In this document: piece after piece, positions 42,316 through 53,145 of the stretch | How positions within the stretch are numbered: position 1 is the first letter of the stretch | Layout: every line of letters starts with the position of its first letter | NCBI GenBank assembly: GCA_964034945.1 | Contig: OZ035962.1 | Coordinates: 23,097,530-23,161,529, forward strand | DNA: 64,000 nucleotides | Source of the DNA: Chrysopilus asiliformis | Taxonomy: Eukaryota > Arthropoda > Insecta > Diptera > Rhagionidae | Direction: 5' to 3' | Made by a program: the position numbers and the translations under genes | Notes under the pieces: model-generated | The model's input: the letters and a program-made list of their open reading frames with translations, nothing else | Told to the model about the DNA's origin: nothing | Databases searched by the model: none

Positions 42316-43220
42316 ACACATGGATCAATAAGTCCCGAGACTAACCCAGAGATGACGCTCGTAGTAAACCAGTAACCACGTCTTTCTAGAGTACTAACCT
42401 TTGCTTGAAACGTGTCAAAATTTTAAGTCGATCGGACCAGAAACAGCTGAGTTATCGAGGTTGGAGTAAAGTCGTTTTGTAGTTTGTTTAAAAAATGGAA
42501 AAAACCGAGTTTCGTGTTCTGATAAAACATTGTTTTTTAATGGGTAAAAACACCGTGCAAGCGAAACAATGGATTGAAAAATGTTACCCGGACTCTTGTC
42601 CATCAAAAGCAACGATTTGTCGGTGGTTTGCCGAGTTTAAACGTGGTCGTACCGACACAAATGACGCGGAACGCTCGGGTAGACCTGTGGAAGCCGTTAC
42701 ACCGGAAAATGTGAGTGAAGTGACAAAAATTATAATGAAAGATCGTAAAGTGAAGCTCCGTGAGATTGCTGAGATAACACAGATATCATATGGAAGTGCA
42801 TTTACTATCCTTCATGAAAAATTGAGCATGAAAAAGGTTTTTTCCAAGTGGGTGCCGCGATTGCTTTCGATGAAACAAAAACAGCAACGAGTCGATGATT
42901 CAGAAAGCTGTTTATCGCTATTTACTCGCAATAAAAAAGATTTCTTGCGTCGTTACGTGACCATGGACGAAACATGGATACATCACTACACTCCAGAGTC
43001 GAAGCGGCAGTCATCTGAGTGGCGCACAGCTGGCGAAAGCCGTCCGAAGCGTCCGAAAACGCAGCAGTCAGCTGGCAAAGTCATGGCGTCAGTTTTTTGG
43101 GATACGCATGGCGTGACGATTGTATCACCCTAAAAGGTGATTATATTGATGAATAAAAAAAAATTTTGCAAAAAAAATGTTGTTTTCATTGTTAGTCTCG
43201 GGACTTATTGATCCATGTGT
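42316..43220 (+). mobile_element. Mariner element 1, internally deleted (905 bp)
   Basis: The inverted ends ACACATGGATCAATAAGTCC / GGACTTATTGATCCATGTGT are about 30 bp, flanked by TA at 42,314-42,315 and 43,221-43,222. A full mariner is about 1.3 kb; roughly 400 bp of the second half of the transposase is missing. Confidence 0.95.
42495..43133 (+). CDS. Mariner transposase, truncated (212 residues)
   Basis: It encodes the first two thirds of a mariner transposase, which binds the element's ends and cuts and pastes it through a DD34D catalytic triad. The two helix-turn-helix modules are intact (CPSKATICRWFAEFKRGRTD at 35-54; VKLREIAEITQIS at 86-98), as are the WVPRLL motif (119-124) and the first catalytic Asp (TMDETW, D158). 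After VFWDTHG the frame meets a stop, and the next bases encode LKGDYIDE, the normal C-terminal end. The deletion therefore removed the second and third Asp. The usual length is about 345 residues. No stop or frameshift breaks the remaining part. It cannot catalyse, but could still bind the ends if expressed. Confidence 0.9.
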   Translation: MEKTEFRVLIKHCFLMGKNTVQAKQWIEKCYPDSCPSKATICRWFAEFKRGRTDTNDAERSGRPVEAVTPENVSEVTKIIMKDRKVKLREIAEITQISYGSAFTILHEKLSMKKVFSKWVPRLLSMKQKQQRVDDSESCLSLFTRNKKDFLRRYVTMDETWIHHYTPESKRQSSEWRTAGESRPKRPKTQQSAGKVMASVFWDTHGVTIVSP

Positions 43221-43294
43221 TAAGTGGTAAGGGTGTATAAAGATGGTTTTTAACTAAGTAGGTACCAAAAAATCTTTGGGTATTTTTTTTGGGT

Positions 43295-43782
43295 AGTATG
43301 ATAATATATAAAAATGAGTTGGTTTCTGTCTGTCTGTCTGTTCCTCTTTCACGCAAAAACGGCTGAACCGATTGACTTGAAATTTGGCATGAGTGTCTGT
43401 GGTAGTTCTGGTTCCAACATAGGCATACGGAAAAGTAGCGCGAGGGGTGGGGGGAATAAGGGGAGGGGGTAAAGTGATTTCGAAACTTAGTTTTTGCGCT
43501 TTGTTACTCTTTCGCGGGGAAACTACTGAACCGATTGGCCTGAAATTTGGCACAGATGTTCGTCGGGGGTCCAGCCCCAACATAGATCAATTAAAAAGTA
43601 GCCCGAGAGGTGGTGCGAGTAAGGGGAGGGGGTAAAGTGATCTCGAAACTTAGCTCTTCTTCTATGTTACCCTTTCGCGGGGAAACTACCGAGCCGATTG
43701 GCCTGAAGTTTAGCTCCAACATGGACCATAAAAAAAAAATTTGAAAAAACTTAACCTGGAAACGACGGGTATGCAAGCTAGT
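43295..43782 (-). repeat. Family A repeat, copy 7 (one middle module)
   Basis: In inverted orientation, it starts with AGTATGATAATATATAAAAA (the 3' end slightly altered) and finishes AACCTGGAAACGACGGGTAT / GCAAGCTAG. One middle module (CCCCGACGAACATCTGTGCC on the complement) is present. Frames on both strands are artefacts. Confidence 0.85.
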
Positions 43783-44656
43783 ATTTAATATAAAAACTTG
43801 ACTGAATGTTTTACGTTATTCCTCGGAATTGTTCTAAAGTAGTTTTTTACCTTTGAGTATAAGCTTTTTTTCAATTCCCTCATTTTCCATACTTCCATTT
43901 AGCCCTTCGCCTGATATTTTGCGAACCATGATTTTCATGACATAAAAATTAATGGGAAACTCTGTACATAAAACAAATCAATTTTTTTTATAAACTTGTA
44001 ACATAATTTCGACATTTAAAATCTTGTTAGATAAAATAAATCTCTGCAACTGATATAAAAAGCTTAATTATTTTTAATTATCAATTAATAATCTTGCTTT
44101 TGACATTTGAGAATCTGAATCTTTATACATATTTTTGACGCCAAGTAGACGCCTCCACAATTTGTTGTATAATTTTATGCCAAGAACAATTTACTCCGCA
44201 ATTCATTGGCGCTGCATATATTTTCATACAAAAAATAATTTCACTTGGCTGCAAAAAGGTTAAAAGGGGCGGTCAAATGACCTTAGCGCTTTTAACAGCA
44301 GTTTATGATTATTTTTCTTTCTCTCAGTTTTTATACAGCAACATCAGTAAGAAAGATTTAACATGGATATAAACCACATTTTTTTATCAAAGTATTTGTT
44401 CAAAGTTCCTATAGTTGTTTTTTTATTACTCTCGTTAAAACCGCAGAAGATGTCGATGATATAGGCGTGATCGGTTCAGTTACAATTTTATATAAACATT
44501 TCGCAACGGAGCTTCGTTCGTGACCTTAAAACATAGGTTTATCGACAGATTACTTCAAAAAAATTAAATGAGTATCCTAAACCCAAATTGCAAAGTAATT
44601 TGTTTGAATTTAAAAAAAAAAACGGTATTGGCATAATTTTTTCGATATACATATAT
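43783..44656. other. No supported gene
   Basis: AT-rich spacer. A short frame near 44,363 (MDINHIFLSKYLFKVPIVVF) follows a TATACAG and a TCAGT, but stops after 33 codons. Confidence 0.35.
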
Positions 44657-44817
44657 TAGGTGCTTGCATGTATTTTGATCAGCGATATCTATTGGTGAAA
44701 ATGTGAAGTATCAATGTTAAACAACCTAACCTAACTGTTAAAATCGATGGTTTTTTAAAAAAAAAACAGTTTTCCATTTAGTATTATTGAGTTATTCAAT
44801 GTATACAGACGCTAATC

Positions 44818-45626
44818 ATGGAACCCTCAAAATTGCATTTTCGACATTCATTACTTTTGTTGCTTGATTTGAAGAAATCTGCTGCCGAAGTCCATCAAAC
44901 ACTTTCAGAAACTTATGGCAGAGAACAAATAATCTAGAGAATAAACTCTTAGAACAAATTTTTAGAGAAAAATTTTCCACTGTGAGATGAAGCAAGAGGA
45001 TCCGATGTAACACGGAAAAAATTATCCATTCGATTCCTCCATCTCATTGAATAGATACGACGAAAATGATTAGAAAATGTTCTCTCTACTTCGTGCTCCC
45101 TAGTCTAAAAGTAATTAACTTTTAGGCCGTAGCTAGTGAATGATAGGGACATTTTTCCCCCCTTCAAAGGGGAAATTTGTCAAAAATTTGTTCTAAGAGT
45201 TTATTCTCTAGATTATTTGTTCTCTGCTTATGGTGATGCTGCTCCGTCATATCCCTATTGTCGGTTTTGGTTTCAACAATTTAAAAGTGGTGATTTTGAT
45301 ATCAAAATTTTCAAAAAAAAATTGATTTTGATGTTGTGGCTCGGCCACACATTGCAAGAGTTGTGAAGGATGCACTGTTGCAGCTCGAATGGGAAGTTCT
45401 GCCGCACCCACCGTACTCACCAGACATAGCGCCTTCTGATTACCACTTGTTCAGATCGATGCAGCATGGCTTGGCTGGCACACGGTTTCGAAATACTGAA
45501 GAAGTGCGAAAATGGATCGATATTTGGATCGCTGCCAAATTAACATCGTTCTTTCGACACGGTATCGCCATGTTGCCAAAAAGATGGGAAAAAGTTGTAG
45601 AAAATGATGGGAAATATTTTGATTAA
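44818..45626 (+). pseudogene. Mariner transposase remnant, interrupted and deleted
   Basis: The N-terminus MEPSKLHFRHSLLLLLDLKK ... SETYG is cut by the MITE and resumes at 45,231 with DAAPSYPYCRFWFQQFKSGD. An internal deletion then joins it, out of frame, to the C-terminal third (RPHIARVVKDA, HPPYSPDIAPSDYHLF with the third catalytic Asp, and RWEKVVENDGKYFD-stop). The first and second catalytic Asp regions are gone, although a trace of the second (DNVARPH-like) survives at the joint. Precise removal of the MITE and one target copy would restore the ETYG-DAAPS reading across the insertion point. Confidence 0.9.
44919..45226. mobile_element. 308-bp hAT-like MITE nested in mariner 3
   Basis: The inverted ends CAGAGAACAAATAATCTAGA / TCTAGATTATTTGTTCTCTG continue inward for over 40 bp. 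CTTATGG is duplicated on both sides (44,912-44,918 and 45,227-45,233). The 7-bp duplication is one short of the hAT norm, but the CAGAG ends fit. The mariner frame proves the insertion point. Confidence 0.9.
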
Positions 45627-45699
45627 TATATATTGTACCAATTTTTCTCAATAAATGCCTTTTTAAAGTGAAAAAATGATCAGAATACATGCAAGCACC

Positions 45700-47118
45700 T
45701 AATAGTTTTAAAATTGATTTTAATAAATAGTATTGATCGCAACAGACATATCTAGTTTTGGTGGGGAGGTTCCAGATATTGTTAAAAACATTTTAAAACA
45801 GTGCCCAATAATCTGTCGATTGCAATACCTACTTATCTCAAAAACATTGGTGTTCGTTTTGCTTCGAAGATTATGCAGGTAAAAACTTTCAAATCGGAAA
45901 ATTTATGCCGCTTTTATGCTTTCATAGTCCGAAACATAAAACGTAATATTGTATTCTCCCTCCCTCTGCCTCTTCGCCCTTTCAATTGGATTCAAATAAT
46001 TTTGATTTCAAATTCTTGGGAATCGGCGCCAATCGATCTCTACGATACTGCCGCTGATTATAAACCTATGAAGTTGTCTGTATATTTAAATCTAAGTGAA
46101 AAATATCTACCATCTATTGATCAGTGGCATTCGTGTGGTTTGTAATTATTTATCTGATACACAGTAAATAGAGATATGAATGCGTTATATTTAACAAAAT
46201 TGAACTGATTTTAACAAATGTGCGATTTTCTACTTTTGATTTGCAACTCCAGCTTCAATTTCATTGTCAATCGTGTTTATTTTGTTGTATTATTGTCTTT
46301 TCTTAGATGTGACGTTGGGCTGCTGCAAATAATCTATGTTTAAAATCTTGCTGTGCACCTTAAATGGCACAACAATCACGAGAACAAAATTCTTTTGCTG
46401 TGCCAATGATTAATGGCCGATAGAAACCGTCAAAAGGGGAAAAATATGCCCCCAAACAGTGCGACCACAATTCTCATAAAACTTAAATTCAAGACAATGG
46501 AAACACAATCTCATTCCACTGTTTCTGAAGGTATAAAATACATTTTTCTGATGGTAAGTGTTTTTTCGCAATAAATAATATTGAAACCCAAATACAGAAG
46601 ATCAAAAGTTTAACAATTTCATAAACATATATGAAGATTTTGCAAAAAAAGTGATTGTCACCTTACACTTCTAACAGTTTTCTGTTGAAGATTTAGAGGC
46701 GTGTCTACCATCAAGTTTTTTATTGCAAAAACCTTGTTTTTGTGATTCCAAAAAGCTTGAGCTTTTTTCTGTAGTAATTAGTAATTACCAAACTATGACT
46801 TCTCTTCCTGTAAAACCCTTCTTTCGATATAAAACTTAACTGAATCGAGGTCCAATCCACTGGATTCGCCAGATTTGGCCTAATTTAACTTGTAGAAGTT
46901 TGTAAAAGAAAGTTTAAAAATTTTGCTGAATTCAATATTATTTGGGAAAAAATCTTGAAGTTGTCGTTTAACTAAATAAATGGCATAAATTAGATAAGCA
47001 AAAAACATAATTTCGCCTTTAACTTTTTTAGTCTCCGAAGAATCGATTAAAGTGTGTCACAAAATGTTGAAGAGAAATACGTAAGAGTGAAATTTTTCAG
47101 TCAGTGGCGGTGTTTATA
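45700..47118. other. No supported gene
   Basis: One 114-codon frame (45,801-46,145, +) has no ATG near its start and no recognised domain; a frame of that length is expected by chance in this much AT-rich DNA. Nothing else is seen. Confidence 0.35.
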
Positions 47119-47612
47119 CCCGTATGGTGAAACCAAAGGGTATATTAGATTTGCCTTACCGTTTGTAACGCCAAGATCCCGTCATCACACAAAAAAATGA
47201 ATTACACCAGTGTGTTTAGAATGATAAAAATAATTAATTTTTGCATGTCCGTCCGTCCGTCTGTCTGTCCGTCCGTCTGTCCGTCCGTCTGTCTGTCCGT
47301 CCGTCTGTCTGTCCGTCCGTCTGTCTGTGGCGCGGATTGCGAGCGCACGGATTGAGCTAGAGACTTGAAATTTTACGCAGATCCGTTTTTCGTAAAATGC
47401 GAGAATAAGTTCGTTCATGGGCGAAAATGGATCATTAGGGTGGGGGGTGGGGGGGGGGGGTACCCCCCATACGAACGAAAATGATTTTTGCGGAAAGTTT
47501 GACTTCAAAGTGGAATTTTGGTACAACTTTTCGAATTTTGATACGAATAAGACCATACGGGTTTTCAATAAATGCCAGATTGGCAATTATAGCTTTTGTT
47601 ATGTTTTTATTT
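47119..47612 (+). repeat. Family C repeat, copy 2
   Basis: It begins CCCGTATGGTGAAACCAAAG, has a longer CCGT/CTGT microsatellite (47,245-47,330), a G-run before TACCCCCCATACGAACG, and ends GGCAATTATAGCTTTTGTTA. The central AATATCTCAAAAACGG part of copy 1 is deleted here. Confidence 0.85.
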
Positions 47613-49746
47613 AAAATCAAATCTAACCAAAACACTGTGAAGTTGAGTAAATTTTCGTTTTCAATTCGAAAATACTCAAAATGTTGAATTGGACCAAAAA
47701 AGTTTTATATATCAGATTACAGTAAAACCACGGAAAAACTAATTTGTCGGGTATAATTTTTCACATTGTTATTTCCTTATGAATATCTAAAACTAGTTAT
47801 CAGTTTTCGGACAAAAGTACATAAAAATACAAATACCAAAATTTTAACGCTTTAAGGTTAGGTGTAAATGATTTTTTAAAACATGTAACTAAAGTTTTGA
47901 ATTTTTTTAACAACCTTTTACACATATTTCAACTAAAGAAATCAGTTTCGCAGCATTTGGGTACGATGAGAATCAATCAAGCAGAGAAAAAAATAAAACC
48001 TTAACAGTTCAAAAATATTTTCAAAATGGATGAATAAATCAACAACTTACCATTGTTTGAGCTCTGCTTTTGAATCGGATGAAGAAAACGATTTTAATAT
48101 TCACCTCTTGACCTGTTTTCCGTCTAGAAATACGTTTCGGAGAAAATCAAAATGAACGAAACTGAAATACAAATACCGATCAAGAAATCGAAATAAAAAA
48201 TGAAAAAACAATATCAATTCAGTCAAAAAGTAATAGAAAAAAACAATCAAAAAGCTTAATTCATGTTTGTAGCAACACTAATTCAAAAAAAATCCTCCTA
48301 TTACTTGTCATCAGATAATTTTAATAGATTTTTTATAGATTCCGTTTGAAAAACATTTAACAATATATTTATCACAAAAAAAAAATCACGGCCGTTCCGT
48401 TAAATTCGTTTCTATTTTATCAAAATACTTCAAATATCTGACGGATTTTTACCTTTTAGTTTAGTCCGCCCTTGCAAAGATAATTTTCAATCCACCAGAG
48501 GCAGATGAATGAAAGGAAGTTATTATGCACAAACAAACTTACTTAATCAACTTTTTTTCTAACGAAAATTCGAATTGAAGTTTGTAAATATTCAGAAATT
48601 TGAGCAAAAAACCATTTAATAAAAATACATAAATCACAGAATTATCCAACAGGGTGTTCTGTAATTGGTTCACTGATAATCCGTTCAAAATTGTCTGTGG
48701 TTCTGTGAAGTTTAACCACAAAACACTGTCCACTTTCGTCTTTCAATGGTCAATCACTAAAACTTTCTTTCAGATATCTTAAACTTCGGCTGACCGTAAA
48801 GACACTCACTCCCAACATTAACTATTGTTATAACACGTATGAATGAATGTTATGTTGTTGAATCGATTGTCCTAAATCTGATTCTCTCTATTTCTTGTTT
48901 GCGTTCTGCACTTAAATTTTGAATCTTTAAAGAGCTGTAAGATGTCTTCAAGAAATCGTAAAGAAAACGAGCACAAATTTTTAGAAAGTGAAAATGGATA
49001 TCTTCTTTTGTGCATCCAGCAAACAACAAGACTTGTCACTCGATGAACTAGGTAACTGATACTGACTGGAATTAAGACGATACAGAAAGCAAAAACGGTA
49101 ACAAATTCAAAACACGAAGACAACCCAACAGCCGTAAGTCATCAAATCAAGTCTCCCTCTACCTCAAAAATGAAATAAAATACTATATTTCTACACTATA
49201 AACTATATATAGATATATCTTTGTAGTTTAAATAATGGTTATATACGAAATCATGGAGAGGTTTTCAAACCAGCATCAACGACAAGAAGAAAATGTTGAG
49301 TGGTGGTCCTACCCCCTCTAATGGATTTCGCTACTTTTTAAAATTTGTAGAAGGAGATTTTCACAATTGTATGCCATTAGCTATAATATTATCTAAACGA
49401 AAATATTAATGGCATCTGGGTTACTTTTTCCCCCAGGAGCCGAAACACCAACCAGCCGGCAGCTAAACAAAGTCGTATGAAAAAATTCACTTTATGATTT
49501 CAATGGAGTACAGTTCGAATTTCAGACCAATGTTAAATCAAAACCCGGTCTAAAACCAGCTGTATAGGTAATTCCTAAGGTGTACCAGGTATTTGATTTT
49601 CCTAAAAAAAAAAATGTTGTAAACCTTCAAATCAAGAAACCAGCGCAAAACTAACTCGACTTTTATAGCTGCAAGCCGAACTTTAAGCCACCACAACGCA
49701 ACGAGTTATCTCGGTTGGAACATACATAACTTTACATAGAGATAAA
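47613..49746. other. No supported gene
   Basis: AT-rich DNA. Frames at 48,539-48,733 and 48,872-49,123 on the minus strand have no ATG, splice or domain support. No repeat family of the window is represented. Confidence 0.35.
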
Positions 49747-49920
49747 ATGCACATATTGAACCTTAAGACATTATGTTGGTGGGGGAGCTTCTCCTTCTTC
49801 CGATGCGAAGTTGTGGTGGCACACTATTGTTACTATGCGGTGAAGGTGCGGATCCACTTTTCCTTCTTTACTTCAACTCTGCAATACTTTTGCCAGACTC
49901 TGCTGTTGCAGATTAACCAG
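49747..49920 (+). CDS. Possible first coding exon, unknown protein
   Basis: ATG (MHILNLKTLCWWGSFSFFRC...) opens 58 codons up to a donor-like AACCAG|GTATTG. The stretch is markedly less AT-rich than its surroundings and uses G/C-ending codons. The minus strand is also partly open, no acceptor or downstream exon was found, and no domain is recognised. Confidence 0.2.
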
Positions 49921-50914
49921 GTATTGTAAGCAGAATTTAACACTTCTAGACAAAAGAAATGTCTTACATCAGCGTGAAAAAGTAGCAAAATTTAACCAGA
50001 ATTTGGATATCTTTTGACAATTATCCAGGCATTGAAAACAAAACATTAATCCAATTTAAAACGTAATGCAGTAGATTAAAAAATATTGTATTTACGAGAG
50101 TTTCAACCCTGGTAATAAAAATACATGATTTTTGACAAATTGTTCCGGTACATCCCATCTCCAAAAAGCCAAATTTCAGTTCAATTGATTTGACCGTTTT
50201 CAAAAGACAAATTGAGAACAACATAACTAAAGTGAAAGGAACTTTAACACATTGTACCATACCAAAGCTTTTTAAACCATTTTTTTCACATATGATAAAT
50301 TTCAACTGTTGTCCTTCTACTATGAATAATGGATTCAAGTATCCATTGTTAAAGAATTTATTTTCAGCCATTTGCATTTTAAAAATTAAATCAAAATTTT
50401 GAATGGATTTCTTTGTTTGCAGAAAATTTTCGCACAATAAATATGTCAAAAAACTTCAACATAGATTATGAATAGCAAATCGATATCTAATATCTGAAAT
50501 TTTTTCTCTCTTCTATAGCGCAGTATTTCACATGTGAAAGTTTGACGACTACCGGCTTAATAGCGATTTATTGGCATAAAATATCCTATTTAGCATTCCA
50601 ATTTGTCAAAAACTGATGAGGACGTGAACATAATCATCAATGATGTAACAAATCCACTATAAAGATGGAAATTTTACTCCAGCATATTTTTCTGAGTCTC
50701 AAATGCCACCCGTATTTGGATTCACTACCGCATTAGCACACAATGACAATAACCTGTGCATTATTTTTATTAGTAATACTCTTTAGAAGAAAATATATCT
50801 TTTTTAAATATTTTCCTACTACTTTTTCAGTCTTGTTCATGAGCATTTCTCACGGAAATGTATCAATTTAAAAAAAAATTCATCTCTTTTTTCTTGGCTA
50901 TGAGTGTTTTAAGA

Positions 50915-50917
<3 letters not shown>
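49921..50917. other. No supported gene; one retroposon-like clause
   Basis: 50,100-50,215 carries GCCAAATTTCAGTTCAATTG / ATTTGACCGTTTTCAAAAGA, the same kind of clause as the 3' modules of families A and N. This makes the 142-codon minus-strand frame at 50,021-50,449 more likely a repeat by-product than a gene. Confidence 0.4.

Positions 50918-50948
<31 letters not shown>
50918..50948. repeat. (TA)n microsatellite next to mariner 2
   Basis: About fifteen TA units run directly into the left end of the mariner. Its target TA is the last unit. Confidence 0.95.
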
Positions 50949-50949
<1 letters not shown>

Positions 50950-52209
50950 GAGGGCAGTCCAATAAGTACTTAGCCTACAAAAAAAAACGAAAATTTTGGA
51001 AAAGTGACCATTTATTTCTCAACATAGTCTCCTTTTAGCTCGATACACTTGACCCAGCGATGCTCCAACTTCTTTAACCCGTCTGAAAAATACGTTTTCT
51101 CGAGGTCTGCAAAGTAGGCCTCCGTAGCGGCGATGACCTCCTCATTCGACTCAAATTTCTGCCCGGCGAGTGACTTTTTCAAGTTTGGAAACAAAAAGAA
51201 GTCGCATGGGGCCAAATCTGGAGAATACGGTGGCCCAATTCGACCAATTTGGCCGTGGCGACGGCGAAGGAGCCAGTGCGTTGTCATGGTGGAAGATCAC
51301 TTTTTTCTTCGCCAAATGGGGCCGTTTTTTCTGCAATTCGGCGTCGAATCGGCCCAATAATTCGGTATAGTAGAGCCCTGTGATCGTTTTGCCCTTCTCC
51401 AGGTAGTTGATGTAGATCACACCTTGTGAATCCCAGAAAACGGTGGCCATCACCTTTCCGGCAGATAGGACAGTCTTCGCCTTCTTCGGAGCACGTTCGC
51501 CGGGTAAAGTCCACTGTTTCAACTGTTCCTTAGTCTCTGGTGTGTACCAGTGGATCCATGTTTCGTCGACGGTCACGAAACGACGCAGAAACTCCTTCGG
51601 ATTGTGCTTAAACAGCGTCAAACACTGCTGTGAAGTGGTTTCACGGTTGCGCTTGTTGTCCGGAGTGAGCAAACGCGGCACCCATCGCGCCGACAGCTTT
51701 CTCATGCCCAAAATTTCATATGACCCACGCGGTCTTTTGAGATGCCTACTGTCTCAGCTATCTCGCGCACCTTCAATCGGCGGTCTGCCAATACGAGATC
51801 GTGGATTTGTGTTATGTTATTCTCCGTGGTAGCCGTTTTCGTAGCACCTGGGCGTGGCTCATCAAAAACCGACGTGCGACCACGTTGAAACTCATTACAC
51901 CAATTTTTGACGGTCGCCATCGAAGGAGAAGAGTCACCGTACACAGCATCCAAGCGCTCTTTGATTTCGCTGCGCGATTTCCCTTCCAGAAACAAGAATC
52001 GAATCACCAACCGATATTGCTCTTTTTCCATTTTTCTGAAATCCGCAGACACGCCCGCTTCCATACGCGGTCAAAACAAAACTACGAGTTCGATTCGGCT
52101 GAAATTTTGACTGTAGCCGTCTATGAGAATGTACTACACGATAGTAAATTTCTCCTGCGATAGTGGCGCCATCGGGAGGTGAGGCTAAGTACTTATCGGA
52201 CTGCGCTCG
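50949..52209 (-). mobile_element. Mariner element 2, nearly full length (1,261 bp)
   Basis: The inverted ends CGAGGGCAGTCCAATAAGTA and (right, complement) CGAGCGCAGTCCGATAAGTA are flanked by TA on both sides. The length is close to a complete mariner. Confidence 0.95.
51012..52064 (-). pseudogene. Mariner transposase, frameshifted
   Basis: Read on the minus strand: MEKEQYRLVIRFLFLEGKSR and SPSMATVKNWCNEFQRGRTS (helix-turn-helix) to about 51,705; then a second frame with MRKLSARWVPRLL, VTVDETWIHWYTPE (first catalytic Asp) and KKVIFHHDNA (second Asp) to about 51,240; then a third frame with GPPYSPDLAPCDFFLF (third Asp) and the end ELKGDYVEK-stop. All three Asp of the DD34D triad are encoded, but at least two frameshifts separate them. 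The second lies in a C-rich stretch where the normal HDNAPxH motif reads ALAPSPSPRPN. Confidence 0.9.
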
Positions 52210-52211
52210 TA

Positions 52212-52870
52212 TACACTGTGACCTCGGTAAACGCAACCCTCGAAGAACGCAACTCCCCGTAAACGCAATCCTCGAAGAACGCAACTCCACCTAAAATTTT
52301 ACACTGAGGGAATTCACAGTCCTCTTTTAAAATGCGGGTAAATTTACCGCTCGGTAATTCAGTCAAATTTAACAGATTTTTACCGAGACGGTAACTTGGT
52401 TCATGTAAAAATGAATTACCGGATTCGGTAATTGTAGACATGCCTCGAGTCGTGTTTTTCAGCCTCGGTATTCGGTATCAAGAATCAACCGCGAGTGGCG
52501 CTAGTAATGTTTTTAGTTGTCAAATTTTCTCGCTGGTTTTTTGTTAATCTCATCGGATTGATGCAAATTTTTTCAATTTTGATAGCCGTTGCCAGAATAG
52601 AAATTCAAAAGAATACATCAAACATGGATTTAAAGGTATGTGACATATTTTACAATCAAATTCGCAGTTCATGATTTGGTCACGTATCAAATAAGAGCGC
52701 TGTTCTCAAATCTGTGCTGTGGGATGTTCACAGCAGAATATTTTCAGTCTTTTAATATTACCGAAAATACCGAATACCGAAGAGGATTGTGAATACCCTC
52801 ACTGTTGATTCAATAAACGCCACTCCCAAATAAGGTTGACTCGATTAACGCAATTTTTTTATAATCTGAT
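52212..52870. mobile_element. pogo/Tigger-like remnant split by a family I element
   Basis: CACTGTGACCTCGGTAAACG and CCTCGAAGAACGCAACTCC clauses (52,216-52,290), continued after the insertion by AATAAACGCCACTCCC and GACTCGATTAACGCAA (52,810-52,850), resemble decayed pogo-type ends with tandem repeats of the end motif. No coding part remains. Confidence 0.45.
52308..52799 (+). mobile_element. Family I element, copy 1 (492 bp), 5-bp target duplication
   Basis: The ends AGGGAATTCACAGTCCTCTT / AGAGGATTGTGAATACCCT are flanked by CACTG/CACTG. It is collinear with copy 2 at 61,544-62,041 throughout. The interior contains CCGAGACGGTAA clauses and AAACATGGATTTAAAGGTAT, an ATG followed by four codons and a good splice donor. 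There is no long frame. Confidence 0.9.
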
Positions 52871-52959
52871 ACTGTTTCGGTCAAAAAAAGATAAAAAATA
52901 GATACAGGAAATCTTTTATTGACTTTATTCTCTGTTCCTTCTGTGCCAACAAAAAAAAA

Positions 52960-53145
52960 CATAATAAAAGCTATAATTGCCAATCTGGCAATTATTGAAA
53001 ATCCGTATGGTAATTTAAGTGAACGGCGAACGGTTGTATCAAAATTCCACTTTGAAGTCAAACTTTTCAATAAGATTTTTTAAAATTTATTCCAATCGGA
53101 TTTTGATGTATGGGAGTTTTATGTAGAATCATATCCTAAATAATT
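52960..53145 (-). repeat. Family C repeat, copy 4 (3' fragment)
   Basis: The complement of ACATAATAAAAGCTATAATT through CATATCCTAAATAATTCG matches the last 190 bp or so of family C (29.2-29.4 and 57.64-57.83 kb). Truncated at its 5' side. Confidence 0.8.

Larger units (their letters stand above)
44659..45699 (+). mobile_element. Mariner element 3, deleted and carrying a nested MITE
   Basis: The inverted ends GGTGCTTGCATGTATTTTGA / TCAGAATACATGCAAGCACC are flanked by TA at 44,657-44,658 and 45,700-45,701. Without the nested 308-bp MITE only about 730 bp remain of an expected 1.3 kb. It belongs to a different mariner lineage from elements 1 and 2. Confidence 0.95.

Noticed and set aside
45801..46145. 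114-codon plus-strand frame
   Set aside because: No ATG at its start, no recognised domain. In AT-rich DNA of this length one or two such frames are expected by chance.
50021..50449. 142-codon minus-strand frame
   Set aside because: Long for this composition, but it overlaps a retroposon-like clause, lacks any domain I recognise and has no splice or promoter support.
51133..51832. Plus-strand frames of 75 and 129 codons
   Set aside because: Antisense shadows of the mariner transposase on the minus strand.
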